From: Chryseobacterium sp. LAM-KRS1
Lineage (GTDB): Bacteria > Bacteroidota > Bacteroidia > Flavobacteriales > Weeksellaceae
Direction of reading: 5' to 3'
Assembly (NCBI RefSeq): GCF_013184525.1
Contig: NZ_JAAOIZ010000004.1
Coordinates: 310,001-374,000, forward strand
DNA: 64,000 nt
A program made the translations under genes and the position numbers. Of the stretch, positions 27,093-35,973 are shown in pieces (positions within the stretch are counted from its first letter, which is position 1; each line of letters begins with the position of its first letter). Under the pieces are notes generated by a model that saw nothing but the letters and a program-made list of their open reading frames with translations, was not told the origin of the DNA and did not search any database.

Positions 27093-27749
27093 ATGGTTCG
27101 ATTAGACGAAAACGAGATTTCATTTCCTGATCCGGAACTTTATGACGGGCACGAAGGGGTTATAGCTTTCGGAGGGGATTTATCGGTAGAAAGAATTTGG
27201 TTTGCCTATCAGCTGGGCATTTTTCCCTGGTTCAATCCGGGGGAGGAAATTCTTTGGTGGAGTCCTGATCCCCGTTTTGTTTTGTTCCCTGATGAACTAA
27301 AGGTTTCGAAATCGATGCGTAAGATACTCAATCGCGAAGTTTTCACCTTTACTGAGAATAAAGACTTCCGGGGAGTCATCAGAAACTGCCAGCAGATAAA
27401 CCGAGTCGACCAGGCCGGAACCTGGCTTTCCGATGAACTTATGGAATCATTTATCACACTTCATGACTATGGGTTGGCAAGAAGCATAGAAGTTTGGAAA
27501 GAGGGTGAACTGGTAGGTGGCTTTTACGGCCTCCAGATCGGTAACGTCTTTTGTGGTGAAAGTATGTTTGCCAAAGTAAGCAATGCTTCCAAAGCAGGTT
27601 TTATCCATTTTGTGGAAACTTATAAAGACCAGCTTGATCTTATTGACTGTCAGTCCTATACAGAACATCTGGAAAGCCTCGGCGCAAGGATGATCCCCAA
27701 AAAACAATTCTTACACTACTTACACAAAAATAATGAAAGCACACAATGA
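27093..27749 (+). CDS. aat: Leucyl/phenylalanyl-tRNA-protein transferase
   Basis: I start at the ATG at 27093 (MVRLDENEISFPDPEL); the in-frame ATG at 27072 lies in the terminator-like hairpin. The 218-residue protein has the Aat signatures: GVIAFGGDLSVERIWFAYQLGIFPWF, WWSPDPRFVL, the GTWLSDELMESF region and GGFYGLQIGNVFCGESMF. It adds Leu or Phe to N-terminal Arg/Lys of proteins, marking them for ClpS/ClpAP degradation. Its last 17 bases overlap the next gene, implying coupling. Confidence 0.95.
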   Translation: MVRLDENEISFPDPELYDGHEGVIAFGGDLSVERIWFAYQLGIFPWFNPGEEILWWSPDPRFVLFPDELKVSKSMRKILNREVFTFTENKDFRGVIRNCQQINRVDQAGTWLSDELMESFITLHDYGLARSIEVWKEGELVGGFYGLQIGNVFCGESMFAKVSNASKAGFIHFVETYKDQLDLIDCQSYTEHLESLGARMIPKKQFLHYLHKNNESTQ

Positions 27750-28617
27750 AAAATGGATTCTCTTACTGCTGCTCAGTCTCATTTGGGGATCTTCTTTTAT
27801 CTTAATTAAAAAATCTTTAGAACATTTTAATCCTTTTCAGGTAGGTGCATTAAGGGTCCTTATAGCAGGGATCATATTATTACCTATCGCAATTTCGAAG
27901 TATAAACTATTTCCTAAAAAACACATCAAGTGGCTTATTTTGGCAGCGATCACGGGGAATTTTATCCCGATGTTCCTCTTTCCTATTGCAGAAACAGAAG
28001 TAAGCAGCAGTATTGCAGGGATTATCAATTCTATGATGCCCATTTGCGTGATTATCGTAGGCGCACTGGTATGGAAATTTGAAACCACAAAACATCAGAT
28101 TATAGGAGTTTGTATTAGTTTTGCGGGAGTATGCATCCTCGCTTTCGGAGGAGGAGACGGAGCGAAATTTAAAATGATTCCGATTGCTTTGTTATTGCTG
28201 GCTACATTATGCTATGCGATAAGTACGACCACTGTAAAATCGAAGCTTATGGAATTGTCTTCTGTTATTTTATCCTCATTTATATTCTCTTTTATACTCT
28301 TTTTTCCTTCGATCATTGCTTTAGCATTAACAGGATTTTTCTCGGAGTTTAGTTTTTCAAAAGACAATATGACGGGATTGCTTTTTGTAAGCTTATTGTC
28401 GATTTTTGGAACAGGACTGGCCATGACCATGAATTACAGGCTCCTGAAAGTATCGTCTCCGCTCTTTGCATCAACCGTTACTTTACTGATGCCTATTGTT
28501 GCCATTATCTGGGGCATTCTGGATGGCGAAAAATTAACTTTCCTCCAGTTTGTAGGCGCAGCGATCATTATAGGAGGTTTGATCTTTTTAAGGACAAAAC
28601 CTGCCGTAAAAAAATAA
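27733..28617 (+). CDS. EamA family (DMT superfamily) transporter
   Basis: A 294-residue protein with ten predicted transmembrane helices as two EamA repeats. Typical motifs are LIWGSSFILIKKSL at the start, the GITLLPIAI-like helix 2, and PIVAIIWGILDGEKLTFLQFVGAAIIIGG in the second repeat. Members export or import amino acids, nucleosides or other metabolites; the substrate cannot be predicted. It overlaps aat by 17 bases. Confidence 0.92.
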   Translation: MKAHNEKWILLLLLSLIWGSSFILIKKSLEHFNPFQVGALRVLIAGIILLPIAISKYKLFPKKHIKWLILAAITGNFIPMFLFPIAETEVSSSIAGIINSMMPICVIIVGALVWKFETTKHQIIGVCISFAGVCILAFGGGDGAKFKMIPIALLLLATLCYAISTTTVKSKLMELSSVILSSFIFSFILFFPSIIALALTGFFSEFSFSKDNMTGLLFVSLLSIFGTGLAMTMNYRLLKVSSPLFASTVTLLMPIVAIIWGILDGEKLTFLQFVGAAIIIGGLIFLRTKPAVKK

Positions 28618-28646
28618 ATCCTGCATTACTGCAGGATTTTTTATTT
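28616..28646 (+). terminator. Terminator after the EamA gene
   Basis: AAATCCTGCA (28616-28625) pairs with TGCAGGATTT (28630-28639) and is followed by more T. Confidence 0.8.
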
Positions 28647-28665
28647 AAGAACCATTATTGATTCG

Positions 28666-30045
28666 TTAATTCTTTTTCTTCACTTTGGCTTTAGCCTTTT
28701 TTACCCCATCTTTAATGAAAGGATATTTCTTCTGCATATCCTGAACAAGAGTCGGGTCCAGATCTAATGCCTTCTGAAGGGTTTCAATTCCTTTTTCCTG
28801 ATCTCTAAGGTTGAAATAGCAGTTGCTTAGCTGATAATACAATTCTGCCCTGTTATGATTTTCTATAGCTTTGTATAAAATCGTAACGGCTTCTTCGTAT
28901 TCACCCAAAAGCATTAATACTTCTGAGTAGGCATACCAGTTGTAAAACCTTGACGGTTCTGAAGCTACAAGCTTTTTCAAACAGGAAAGGCTTTCTTCAA
29001 ATTTTCCAGCATCAATAAATAAAAATGCAAGCCTTTTTTGATAATCAAGGTTGCTGTCATTCAGATGAGTTGCCTCTTTTGCAAAATGAAGCGCTTCAGC
29101 CATTCCCCCCATTTCCTCATACAAATAAGACTGCTCCATCATAGACAGATAGAACTGAGGATCTTCCCTCAATGATTTCTGAAAAGAGTTCAATGCGATG
29201 ATCGGCTGCTTCATTGCTTTATAGCATAATCCGATTTTATAGTAAGTAAACGCTTTGGTATATTCCAACTCCAGCATTTCCTCATATACTTCAATGGCTT
29301 TTTTATATTGCCCTAATGCTTCGTAACAAGCTGCTTTATTCGCATATACTCCTACAGAAGATGAATTGATCGCTAAAAGATAATCAAACCCTTTAATCGC
29401 TTCTTCATAATTCTTTCTGTTGAAATAGAACTGTCCGTATTCATACCATGCGGTTTCAGAATAAGAAAATTCATCTAAATATTCATTCAAAAAGGCAATA
29501 GCCTCCTCGCTCTTTTTTAAATCATTAAAGCAGATCATACAGTTTTCCAACGCATATTCATCCGTTGGGTCTTCTTTCAATGCTTTTCTGTAATGTTTAA
29601 GAGCGTTGAAAGGATCTCCTAAGTTCACATATTCATCCGCAATAAAGTTGTGAAGAAAGTTTTCTTCTTCCTTCAGTTCTAATGCTTTTTTACAAATTTC
29701 AATGGATTTTCTAGGATTTCCCAAATTCGAATAATACTTGGCGTAGCAAACTAAAAAGTCCGTGTGCTCCATAGATGAAGCCTTTAACTCGTCTATTAGC
29801 TCTTTTGCCGTATTATAATCTTCCCACTCCAAAAGAACTTCAAGCTTTTTGATCTTGATGTCCAATGAATTAGGATGAAGCTTTAGGCCATAGTTAACAG
29901 CATTATCCGCATAGTTAAAATCGCCCAGCTCCAGATAATAAACAATAATGTCTTCCAGTTCTTCTGTATCGAAGTAGAATTCATCATTATTTTCAATCAT
30001 TTCTTCGAACTTTTTTACCAGTTCATTTCCAAAATATTCTTCCAA
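28666..30045 (-). CDS. Tetratricopeptide repeat protein
   Basis: The frame is open to a TTG at 30067-30069, but I place the start at the TTG at 30043-30045 (Met-Glu-Glu-Tyr-Phe...) because GGAGGA lies 7-8 bases before it, a clear ribosome-binding site; either choice uses TTG. The protein is about 459 residues of stacked TPRs throughout (for example ALKHYRKALKEDPTDEYALEN, AIEVYEEMLELEYTKAFTYYK) with a very basic C-terminus (KKAKAKVKKKN). No signal peptide is visible, so it is cytoplasmic. TPR arrays act as protein-protein scaffolds; partners unknown. Confidence 0.85.
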   Translation of the reverse strand: MEEYFGNELVKKFEEMIENNDEFYFDTEELEDIIVYYLELGDFNYADNAVNYGLKLHPNSLDIKIKKLEVLLEWEDYNTAKELIDELKASSMEHTDFLVCYAKYYSNLGNPRKSIEICKKALELKEEENFLHNFIADEYVNLGDPFNALKHYRKALKEDPTDEYALENCMICFNDLKKSEEAIAFLNEYLDEFSYSETAWYEYGQFYFNRKNYEEAIKGFDYLLAINSSSVGVYANKAACYEALGQYKKAIEVYEEMLELEYTKAFTYYKIGLCYKAMKQPIIALNSFQKSLREDPQFYLSMMEQSYLYEEMGGMAEALHFAKEATHLNDSNLDYQKRLAFLFIDAGKFEESLSCLKKLVASEPSRFYNWYAYSEVLMLLGEYEEAVTILYKAIENHNRAELYYQLSNCYFNLRDQEKGIETLQKALDLDPTLVQDMQKKYPFIKDGVKKAKAKVKKKN

Positions 30046-30254
30046 TATACTGTTTCCTCCGTCAGCCAACGCCCGAATTTACTTGCGAACCTCGGCAAAC
30101 TTATTTAATTAATATACTACTTCTGAGATTGTTAATTCAAAATTACTGCAAATTTGCGACTTTTTTTTGAATTATGTTTTCGTAATTTTCTATCCTAAAG
30201 ATAGTAAAAAGAAGAATATAATGAAAGAAATGTGGATAAAAAGAGGGATTCACA

Positions 30255-31226
30255 TTAAATTAACACGACTAACCTTTTTCTGTTAGGAATTTCATTTTGC
30301 CATACCGATTCAATATCTTCTAAATCAATAACTTCAGTTTCCATTTTTATTTTTCCTTCTGCTGCAGCCTGGAACATTTGAGGGATAATTTCCGTAAGCA
30401 ACAACTTAAACTCTTCAGGAGTCCAACTTCCCAATCCGGAACCGGAAATCTGAAGATCAGTTCCTCTGAGTATCTGTGACGACAGCTGAATAGTGTCTCC
30501 GCTCATTCCTCCAACGGACACCAATCTTGTTTTGTGGGAAAAATTTCCATCTCCTTTTATGGAGGACAGAAGAAGCTCAATAGAATGACCCCAGATGTAA
30601 TCCAGTACTACATCAATAGGAGTCTGGCTATGAATTTCCTTTATTTTCTGCGTAAGCTCCCCATCATTCATTTTCAAGGAAATAACCTCATCGGCACCCA
30701 ACTCCCGAAGCGCCTGCAATGCTTCTTCATTTCTACCCGTGGCAATTACTTTTTTAGCTCCGTATAATTTTGCGATCTGTACAGCAATCATTCCGGTTAC
30801 CCCTGTTGCTCCATTGATCAGGACCGTTTCTCCTGTTTTTAATTGTGTTTTAAACCTTAATCCCATTGCTGAGCCCATAATCGCATTAGGTAATGCTGAT
30901 GCTGTAGCGAAATCCAATCCATCAGGAATGGGAACAGTCATATGTTTATCAGCTATTGCTTTTTCTGCAACCGTTCCTCTTTTACTGAAAAAATATACTC
31001 TTTCTCCGTTTTCCAATATTCCGGCTCCGTCACTTCCTATAATTTTAGGATGATGTTCCTCATTTTCCGTAGAATAGTGTTTTCCGCTTGCTCTGGCCCT
31101 ATCCAAATGTTTGATGGATGCTGCTTTTACATAGACGAGTTGCTCATTGTCCTTCGTAACTTGAGGATCCTGAAAATCTGCATATTGAGGAGTTGCTCCT
31201 TTTTCAAATACTACTGCTGCTTTCAT
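30255..31226 (-). CDS. Zinc-independent quinone oxidoreductase-like alcohol dehydrogenase (MDR family)
   Basis: A 323-residue medium-chain dehydrogenase/reductase. The GroES-like N-terminal half contains HPKIIGSDGAGILENGERVYF, and the Rossmann half contains VLINGATGVTGMIAVQIAKLYG with the NADPH-specific GATG pattern and a following GR (ATGRNEE). The catalytic and structural zinc cysteines are absent, as in quinone oxidoreductases. The gene upstream (31301-31876) is a Crp/Fnr regulator on the same strand, 74 bases away, and may control it. Confidence 0.88.
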   Translation of the reverse strand: MKAAVVFEKGATPQYADFQDPQVTKDNEQLVYVKAASIKHLDRARASGKHYSTENEEHHPKIIGSDGAGILENGERVYFFSKRGTVAEKAIADKHMTVPIPDGLDFATASALPNAIMGSAMGLRFKTQLKTGETVLINGATGVTGMIAVQIAKLYGAKKVIATGRNEEALQALRELGADEVISLKMNDGELTQKIKEIHSQTPIDVVLDYIWGHSIELLLSSIKGDGNFSHKTRLVSVGGMSGDTIQLSSQILRGTDLQISGSGLGSWTPEEFKLLLTEIIPQMFQAAAEGKIKMETEVIDLEDIESVWQNEIPNRKRLVVLI

Positions 31227-31300
31227 TCTTTTTAATTTTTATACAAAATTATGATGAAGGAAACCCCTGCTGCAATAACATTTGTTATCAGTTTACTTCG

Positions 31301-31876
31301 CTAGCCTCCTTTGAGGATTTTGGCCTTTATTCTGCTCAGGTGGACGGTCGTAATTCCGAGGTAAGAAGCGATATAATGCTGGGGAACTCTTTTAATGATT
31401 TCAGGTTTCTCCTTTGCAAGATCAAGGTAACGTTGCTGAGGACTGTCTTTTATAAATGAAAAGAAATGCTTCATATAATCAAATGTTCTCTCAAAGACTG
31501 AATCCATAAAGCGATCCCTCAGCTCAGGATCATTATATATTTCTGCTAAAATCCGGTCAACGGTCGGCTTATCAATTTTCCATAAAATGCAAGGTTCTAT
31601 GGTCTCAAAGGAAACCATGCTCGGCACACCTTTTCTGAAGCTTTCCAAAGAAGAAAACATGGTATTCTCCGTAAAAAACTGAAAAGTAACATCCTTTCCG
31701 TCATTGTTATACCAGGCTCTTGCCAATCCCTTTTCAATATAATAGGCATGCAAGGACACCTCATTCTCTTTTAAAAGAATGGTCTTTGCCGGTACTTCAA
31801 TGCGTTTGAATTCCCTGATAAATCGGACACATTTTGTTTTCGGAAACGGAAACTTTGCTTTTAGATGCTCAAACAT
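31301..31876 (-). CDS. Crp/Fnr family transcriptional regulator
   Basis: A 191-residue protein: cyclic-nucleotide-binding-like beta barrel (about 20-120) and a short C-terminal helix-turn-helix, RVPQHYIASYLGITTVHLSRIKAKI. The usual phosphate-binding cassette for cAMP (RxxA with E) is not apparent, so it is probably not a cAMP sensor. This is a common flavobacterial subfamily often located beside the oxidoreductase it regulates, here at 30255-31226. Confidence 0.9.
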   Translation of the reverse strand: MFEHLKAKFPFPKTKCVRFIREFKRIEVPAKTILLKENEVSLHAYYIEKGLARAWYNNDGKDVTFQFFTENTMFSSLESFRKGVPSMVSFETIEPCILWKIDKPTVDRILAEIYNDPELRDRFMDSVFERTFDYMKHFFSFIKDSPQQRYLDLAKEKPEIIKRVPQHYIASYLGITTVHLSRIKAKILKGG

Positions 31877-31882
31877 ATTTAA

Positions 31883-31919
31883 ATATAAAAAAAGAACGGA
31901 ACTTTATGTTCCGTTCTTT
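31883..31919 (-). terminator. Terminator of the glmM-like gene
   Basis: AAAGAACGGAAC (31891-31902) pairs perfectly with GTTCCGTTCTTT (31908-31919); on the minus strand a T-rich tract follows. It separates the mutase gene from the Crp/Fnr gene. Confidence 0.85.
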
Positions 31920-31926
31920 CATCTTT

Positions 31927-33309
31927 TTAAATCAGGCTATTTATTTTCGCTATAATCTGGTCTGCCAGCTGATCTGCCTCTTCCTGGGATTTGGCCTCAG
32001 TATAGACTCTGATAATAGGTTCCGTATTCGATTTACGAAGGTGAACCCAGTTGTTTTCAAAATCTATTTTCACTCCATCTATGGTAGAAACTTCTTCGTT
32101 CTGATATTCTTTTTCCATTTTGGCTAAAATATCATCTACGTTGATTTCAGGGGTAAGTTCAATTTTCTTTTTCCCCATAAAATAGCTTGGATATCCTGCT
32201 CTCAGCTCTGAAACGGTTTTGTTTTCTTTTGCCAGATAAGTAAGGAAAAGGGCAACGCCTACCAAAGAGTCTCTTCCGTAGTGAAGATCAGGATAAATAA
32301 TTCCTCCGTTTCCTTCTCCTCCGATAACCGCATTTTTCTCTTTCATCAGGGTAACAACATTTACCTCTCCTACCGCACTTGCGAAATATTCAGAATTATG
32401 ATTCCGGGCGATATCCCTCAATGCACGGCTCGAAGAAAGATTGGATATGGCAACTCCGTTTTTATGTTTTAATAAATAATCCGCCACTGCAACCAATGTA
32501 TACTCTTCTCCAAACATCTCTCCCTTTTCATCGATCAGAGCCAGCCTGTCAACATCAGGATCCACTACCACTCCGAAATCTGCTTTTTCTTTTTTTACCA
32601 GTTCGCAGATGTCTCCCAAATGTTCTTTCAGAGGCTCCGGGTTGTGCGGAAAATGTCCGTTAGGCTCACAATACAGTTTTATGGTTTCACATCCAAGTTT
32701 ATCCAGCAACATCGGAATCGCTATTCCACCTGTAGAATTCACAGCGTCTAAAACAACTTTGAATTTTTTGGCTTTAATGGCTTCAACATCTACCATGGGA
32801 AGATCAAGGATCTGCTGGATATGAATATCAAAGGCATCGTCCCTTGTTTCATATTTCCCTAAATCGTCTACTTCCGCAAAGTTGAAATCTTCACTTTCAG
32901 CGATTGCCAGCATCTCTGCTCCGTTCTCACCACTGATGAATTCTCCTTTTTCATTCAACAATTTAAGGGCGTTCCATTGTTTTGGATTATGGGAAGCGGT
33001 AAGGATAATTCCTCCGTCCGCTTTCAGTTCCGGAACCATAATTTCCACGGTAGGTGTTGTGGAAAGTCCGAGATCAATAACATTGATCCCCAGTCCCTGT
33101 AATGTAGCTGTTACCAGAGAGGAAACCATTCCACCGGAAATCCTTGCATCCCTTCCTATAACAAGCGTTAAGTTTTTTTTGTTTTTATTGTTCTGAAGCC
33201 AGGTTCCGAAAGCGGAAGCAAACTTTACCACATCAAGTGGTGTTAAGTTATCATTTACTTTTCCTCCGATCGTTCCCCGGATTCCTGAAATACTTTTAAT
33301 TAATGACAT
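31927..33309 (-). CDS. glmM: Phosphoglucosamine mutase
   Basis: A 460-residue alpha-D-phosphohexomutase with four domains. Visible motifs are SGIRGTIGG at the N-terminus, the phosphoserine loop ILTASHNPKQWNALKLL (Ser in TASHNP), the metal loop DPDVDRLAL, the sugar-binding GEGNGGIIYP, and the phosphate loop RKSNTEPIIRVYTEA. It converts glucosamine-6-phosphate to glucosamine-1-phosphate for UDP-GlcNAc synthesis. The GEGNGG form of the sugar-binding loop leaves some chance that it is a phosphomannomutase/phosphoglucomutase instead. Confidence 0.88.
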   Translation of the reverse strand: MSLIKSISGIRGTIGGKVNDNLTPLDVVKFASAFGTWLQNNKNKKNLTLVIGRDARISGGMVSSLVTATLQGLGINVIDLGLSTTPTVEIMVPELKADGGIILTASHNPKQWNALKLLNEKGEFISGENGAEMLAIAESEDFNFAEVDDLGKYETRDDAFDIHIQQILDLPMVDVEAIKAKKFKVVLDAVNSTGGIAIPMLLDKLGCETIKLYCEPNGHFPHNPEPLKEHLGDICELVKKEKADFGVVVDPDVDRLALIDEKGEMFGEEYTLVAVADYLLKHKNGVAISNLSSSRALRDIARNHNSEYFASAVGEVNVVTLMKEKNAVIGGEGNGGIIYPDLHYGRDSLVGVALFLTYLAKENKTVSELRAGYPSYFMGKKKIELTPEINVDDILAKMEKEYQNEEVSTIDGVKIDFENNWVHLRKSNTEPIIRVYTEAKSQEEADQLADQIIAKINSLI

Positions 33310-33398
33310 TGTAGGTCTTTTGTAAGTTTAAATTCTATTTATATTCTGCGTAAGGCTGAGCAAAATTAGAAATTATTTACATTATTTGTGTGACAAAT

Positions 33399-33551
33399 TT
33401 ATGAACAACCGCAATCTTTATCACAACCTCCTCCTTTAGAGCTGAATTTTTTAGGTGCAAAATTCTTTCTGATCACTCTTAAAAGAGAGTAACAGGCGAA
33501 TCCTACAATGAGTAGTACGATAATGTATTGAAAAATTAATGAAGAGTTCAT
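33399..33551 (-). CDS. FeoB-associated Cys-rich membrane protein
   Basis: The likely start is the ATG complementary to 33549-33551, giving 50 residues: one transmembrane helix (about 6-26), a basic stretch, and the C-terminal Cys cluster GGGCDKDCGCS. The start ATG overlaps the feoB stop by one base (TAATG), a classical re-initiation junction. This small protein family accompanies FeoB in Bacteroidota, probably binding Fe(II) or acting as a FeoC-like accessory. A longer reading frame extends upstream inside feoB but is not needed. Confidence 0.85.
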   Translation of the reverse strand: MNSSLIFQYIIVLLIVGFACYSLLRVIRKNFAPKKFSSKGGGCDKDCGCS

Positions 33552-35584
33552 TATTTTAGAATTTGATAAATAAACATAGACACAAAATATGCCAAACCAG
33601 TCATCATAACAACCTGAAAGCCTGTCCATTTAAGGCTTTTCGTTTCTCTGTAGACTACTGCAAGTGTGGAAACACACTGCATTGCAAATGCATAAAATAA
33701 AAGGATAGATATTCCTGTTGCAAAATTAAACACTTTTTCACCGTTTGGTTTCACATCGTGTCTCATTTTGTCAATTACTTTTACTTCAGGAGCATCATCA
33801 CTCAGGCTGTATAAGGTAGACATTGTACCTACAAAAACTTCTCTAGCTACAAAACTGGTAATGATTCCTACTCCCATTTTCCAATCATAACCCAAAGGAG
33901 CAATGGCCGGCTCTATAGCCTTACCCATTTTTGCAAGGTAGGAGTGATCCAGCTTAACATCTGTCGCAACCATTTGATTGGTCTTCTGTGCCGGTCCGAA
34001 ATAACTTAAGAACCAGATAATAATACTTACAATAAAGATTATCTTTCCTGCTCCCGTTATAAAGTCCCAAACCTTTCCTAAAACCATTTTGAAATCATAT
34101 CCGAACAATGGTTTTTTATAAGTAGGCAAATCCATTACAAGGTATGTTTTACCTTTATCTTTAATAAACCTTTTTAAGATGGCTGCTGAAAATAAAGCGA
34201 CAAGAAATCCTAACAGATACATCCCCATTAATACCAGAGCTTTATACTTTATTCCTAAAAAGCTTTTGTCTGAAATAACCAAGCCGATAATGATGCTGTA
34301 TACAGGAAGCCTTGCAGAACAGGTCATAAAAGGAGTTACTAAAATGGTCAGTAGTCTTTCCTTAACGTTTTCGATATTACGTGTGGAAATCACTGCAGGG
34401 ATCGCACAAGCTGTTCCGGAAACCAATGGGACAATACTTTTCCCGTTGAGTCCAAATGGCCTTAAAAACCTATCCATCAGGAAGATTACCCTTGCCATAT
34501 ATCCTGAATCTTCTAACAGATATAAGAAGTATAACAAAATTCCGATTTGAGGAGCAAATACCATAATCCCTCCTAATCCCGGGATAATTCCATTAGAAAC
34601 AAGTGAATTTACCGGTCCTTCAGGAAGATGCTCGCCAGTGAATGCGGACAGCCATGAGAAGAAACTTTCGATCCAGTTCATCGGATACTCCGCAAGGAAG
34701 AACACGCTTTGGAATATAATAAGTAAGATCAGCATGAAAATCACATATCCCCAGAACTTATGCACCAAAACTTTATCCAGCTTTTCGGTAAGCAGTTCTT
34801 TGAACTGTGGCTTTTTAGTGATTACATTCGCTAATATCTTATCAACATTCTGGTATCTTCTTACTGTCTCCTGAACCTGTAGTCTCTTCGGAACCAGACT
34901 TTTCGCATCCGGACTATTGAGAATATCATGAACAGATTCTATTTTGCTGAGTTCTACTCCCGATGATATACTCATCCAGGCTTCATAATCACTATCCAAG
35001 CCCTTATGAGCCACAATTTTTGCTATAAAATCTTTATGTTCATTCGGAATTTCAAAAGAAGTTTTTTCCGTTTTTTTAAAATCATTATTAAAAACAGCTT
35101 CCCTTATCTGATCTATTCCAATTTGCTCTTTAGCATTGGTTTGGATAATTTTAATATTTAAAGCATTTGAGAACTGCTGGATATCGATATCAATCCCGCG
35201 TCTTTGAGCCTGGTCGATCTGGTTAACTACCAAAATAAGAGGAATACCCAGATCCTGGATCTGTTGAAACAAAAGAAGCCCCCTTTTTAAACTTAAGGCC
35301 TCAAGGATATAAACAACTCCGGCATAGTTTTGCTGCTCATCGATCAGAAATTTTGAAAAAATAGCTTCATCTTCAGAGCTCGGATATATACTGTAAGAAC
35401 CAGGTAAATCCACCACTTCCACTTCCTCATCCTTGTAGCTGTAATGTCCGGAATAGCTTGCTACGGTAACACCGGCATAATTCCCGGTCTTCTGTTTTTT
35501 ATTACAAAGTGTATTGAAAACTGTGGATTTTCCTACATTCGGATTTCCAACTAAAAGTACCTTTTTTTTCTTATTTTCCTGCAT
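33551..35584 (-). CDS. feoB: Ferrous iron transport protein B
   Basis: I place the start at the second in-frame ATG (35582-35584), which overlaps the feoA stop as TAATG; the first ATG is 9 bases upstream inside feoA. The protein is about 677 residues. The N-terminal G domain has G1 LLVGNPNVGKST, G2/G3 AGVTV and DLPGSYS, and G4 VNQID. The membrane domain carries the gate motifs GTACAIPAVISTRN and FMTCSARLPVY. It drives Fe(II) uptake across the inner membrane. Operon order feoA-feoB-Cys-rich protein. Confidence 0.97.
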   Translation of the reverse strand: MQENKKKKVLLVGNPNVGKSTVFNTLCNKKQKTGNYAGVTVASYSGHYSYKDEEVEVVDLPGSYSIYPSSEDEAIFSKFLIDEQQNYAGVVYILEALSLKRGLLLFQQIQDLGIPLILVVNQIDQAQRRGIDIDIQQFSNALNIKIIQTNAKEQIGIDQIREAVFNNDFKKTEKTSFEIPNEHKDFIAKIVAHKGLDSDYEAWMSISSGVELSKIESVHDILNSPDAKSLVPKRLQVQETVRRYQNVDKILANVITKKPQFKELLTEKLDKVLVHKFWGYVIFMLILLIIFQSVFFLAEYPMNWIESFFSWLSAFTGEHLPEGPVNSLVSNGIIPGLGGIMVFAPQIGILLYFLYLLEDSGYMARVIFLMDRFLRPFGLNGKSIVPLVSGTACAIPAVISTRNIENVKERLLTILVTPFMTCSARLPVYSIIIGLVISDKSFLGIKYKALVLMGMYLLGFLVALFSAAILKRFIKDKGKTYLVMDLPTYKKPLFGYDFKMVLGKVWDFITGAGKIIFIVSIIIWFLSYFGPAQKTNQMVATDVKLDHSYLAKMGKAIEPAIAPLGYDWKMGVGIITSFVAREVFVGTMSTLYSLSDDAPEVKVIDKMRHDVKPNGEKVFNFATGISILLFYAFAMQCVSTLAVVYRETKSLKWTGFQVVMMTGLAYFVSMFIYQILK

Positions 35585-35856
35585 TAATCCCATTCTTGTA
35601 CAATTATATAATCCCCTTCTTCTTCTCTGAGAGCTATACGGCTTTTTTCATCTCCAAATTCCACATACATGGGACCACTAAATGGAGCCTGATACAAAAT
35701 CCTGAAAACGGTTTCCGGTAAAAGACCCATTTCTATAATTTTGTTTGGCATCTTTAGATGATCATTATCATAACCCAATATCTTCCCCATTTTGTTCTTA
35801 GGGAATCCGCTTAATTTATGTAAATCCTTCTCTTTCAAAGCCTGCTTTTTGTACAT
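35584..35856 (-). CDS. feoA: FeoA family protein
   Basis: A 90-residue SH3-like FeoA domain (MGLLPETVFRILYQAPFSGPMYVEFG, SRIALREEEGDYIIV). FeoA binds the cytosolic side of FeoB and is needed for transport. It is the first gene of the feo operon and is directly coupled to feoB through a TAATG junction. Confidence 0.93.
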   Translation of the reverse strand: MYKKQALKEKDLHKLSGFPKNKMGKILGYDNDHLKMPNKIIEMGLLPETVFRILYQAPFSGPMYVEFGDEKSRIALREEEGDYIIVQEWD

Positions 35857-35899
35857 GCAAATGTACGCTATTTAAATTTAATCTAAATAACCTTAGTCT

Positions 35900-35939
35900 T
35901 AAAAAAAATAAACCCAAATGCTGTAAAAACATTTGGGTT
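35900..35939 (-). terminator. Terminator of the GLPGLI gene
   Basis: AACCCAAATG (35911-35920) pairs with CATTTGGGTT (35930-35939); on the minus strand the following run is T-rich. Confidence 0.85.
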
Positions 35940-35973
35940 CATTTGATAAAATATAATTTAGCTAATTGAATGT

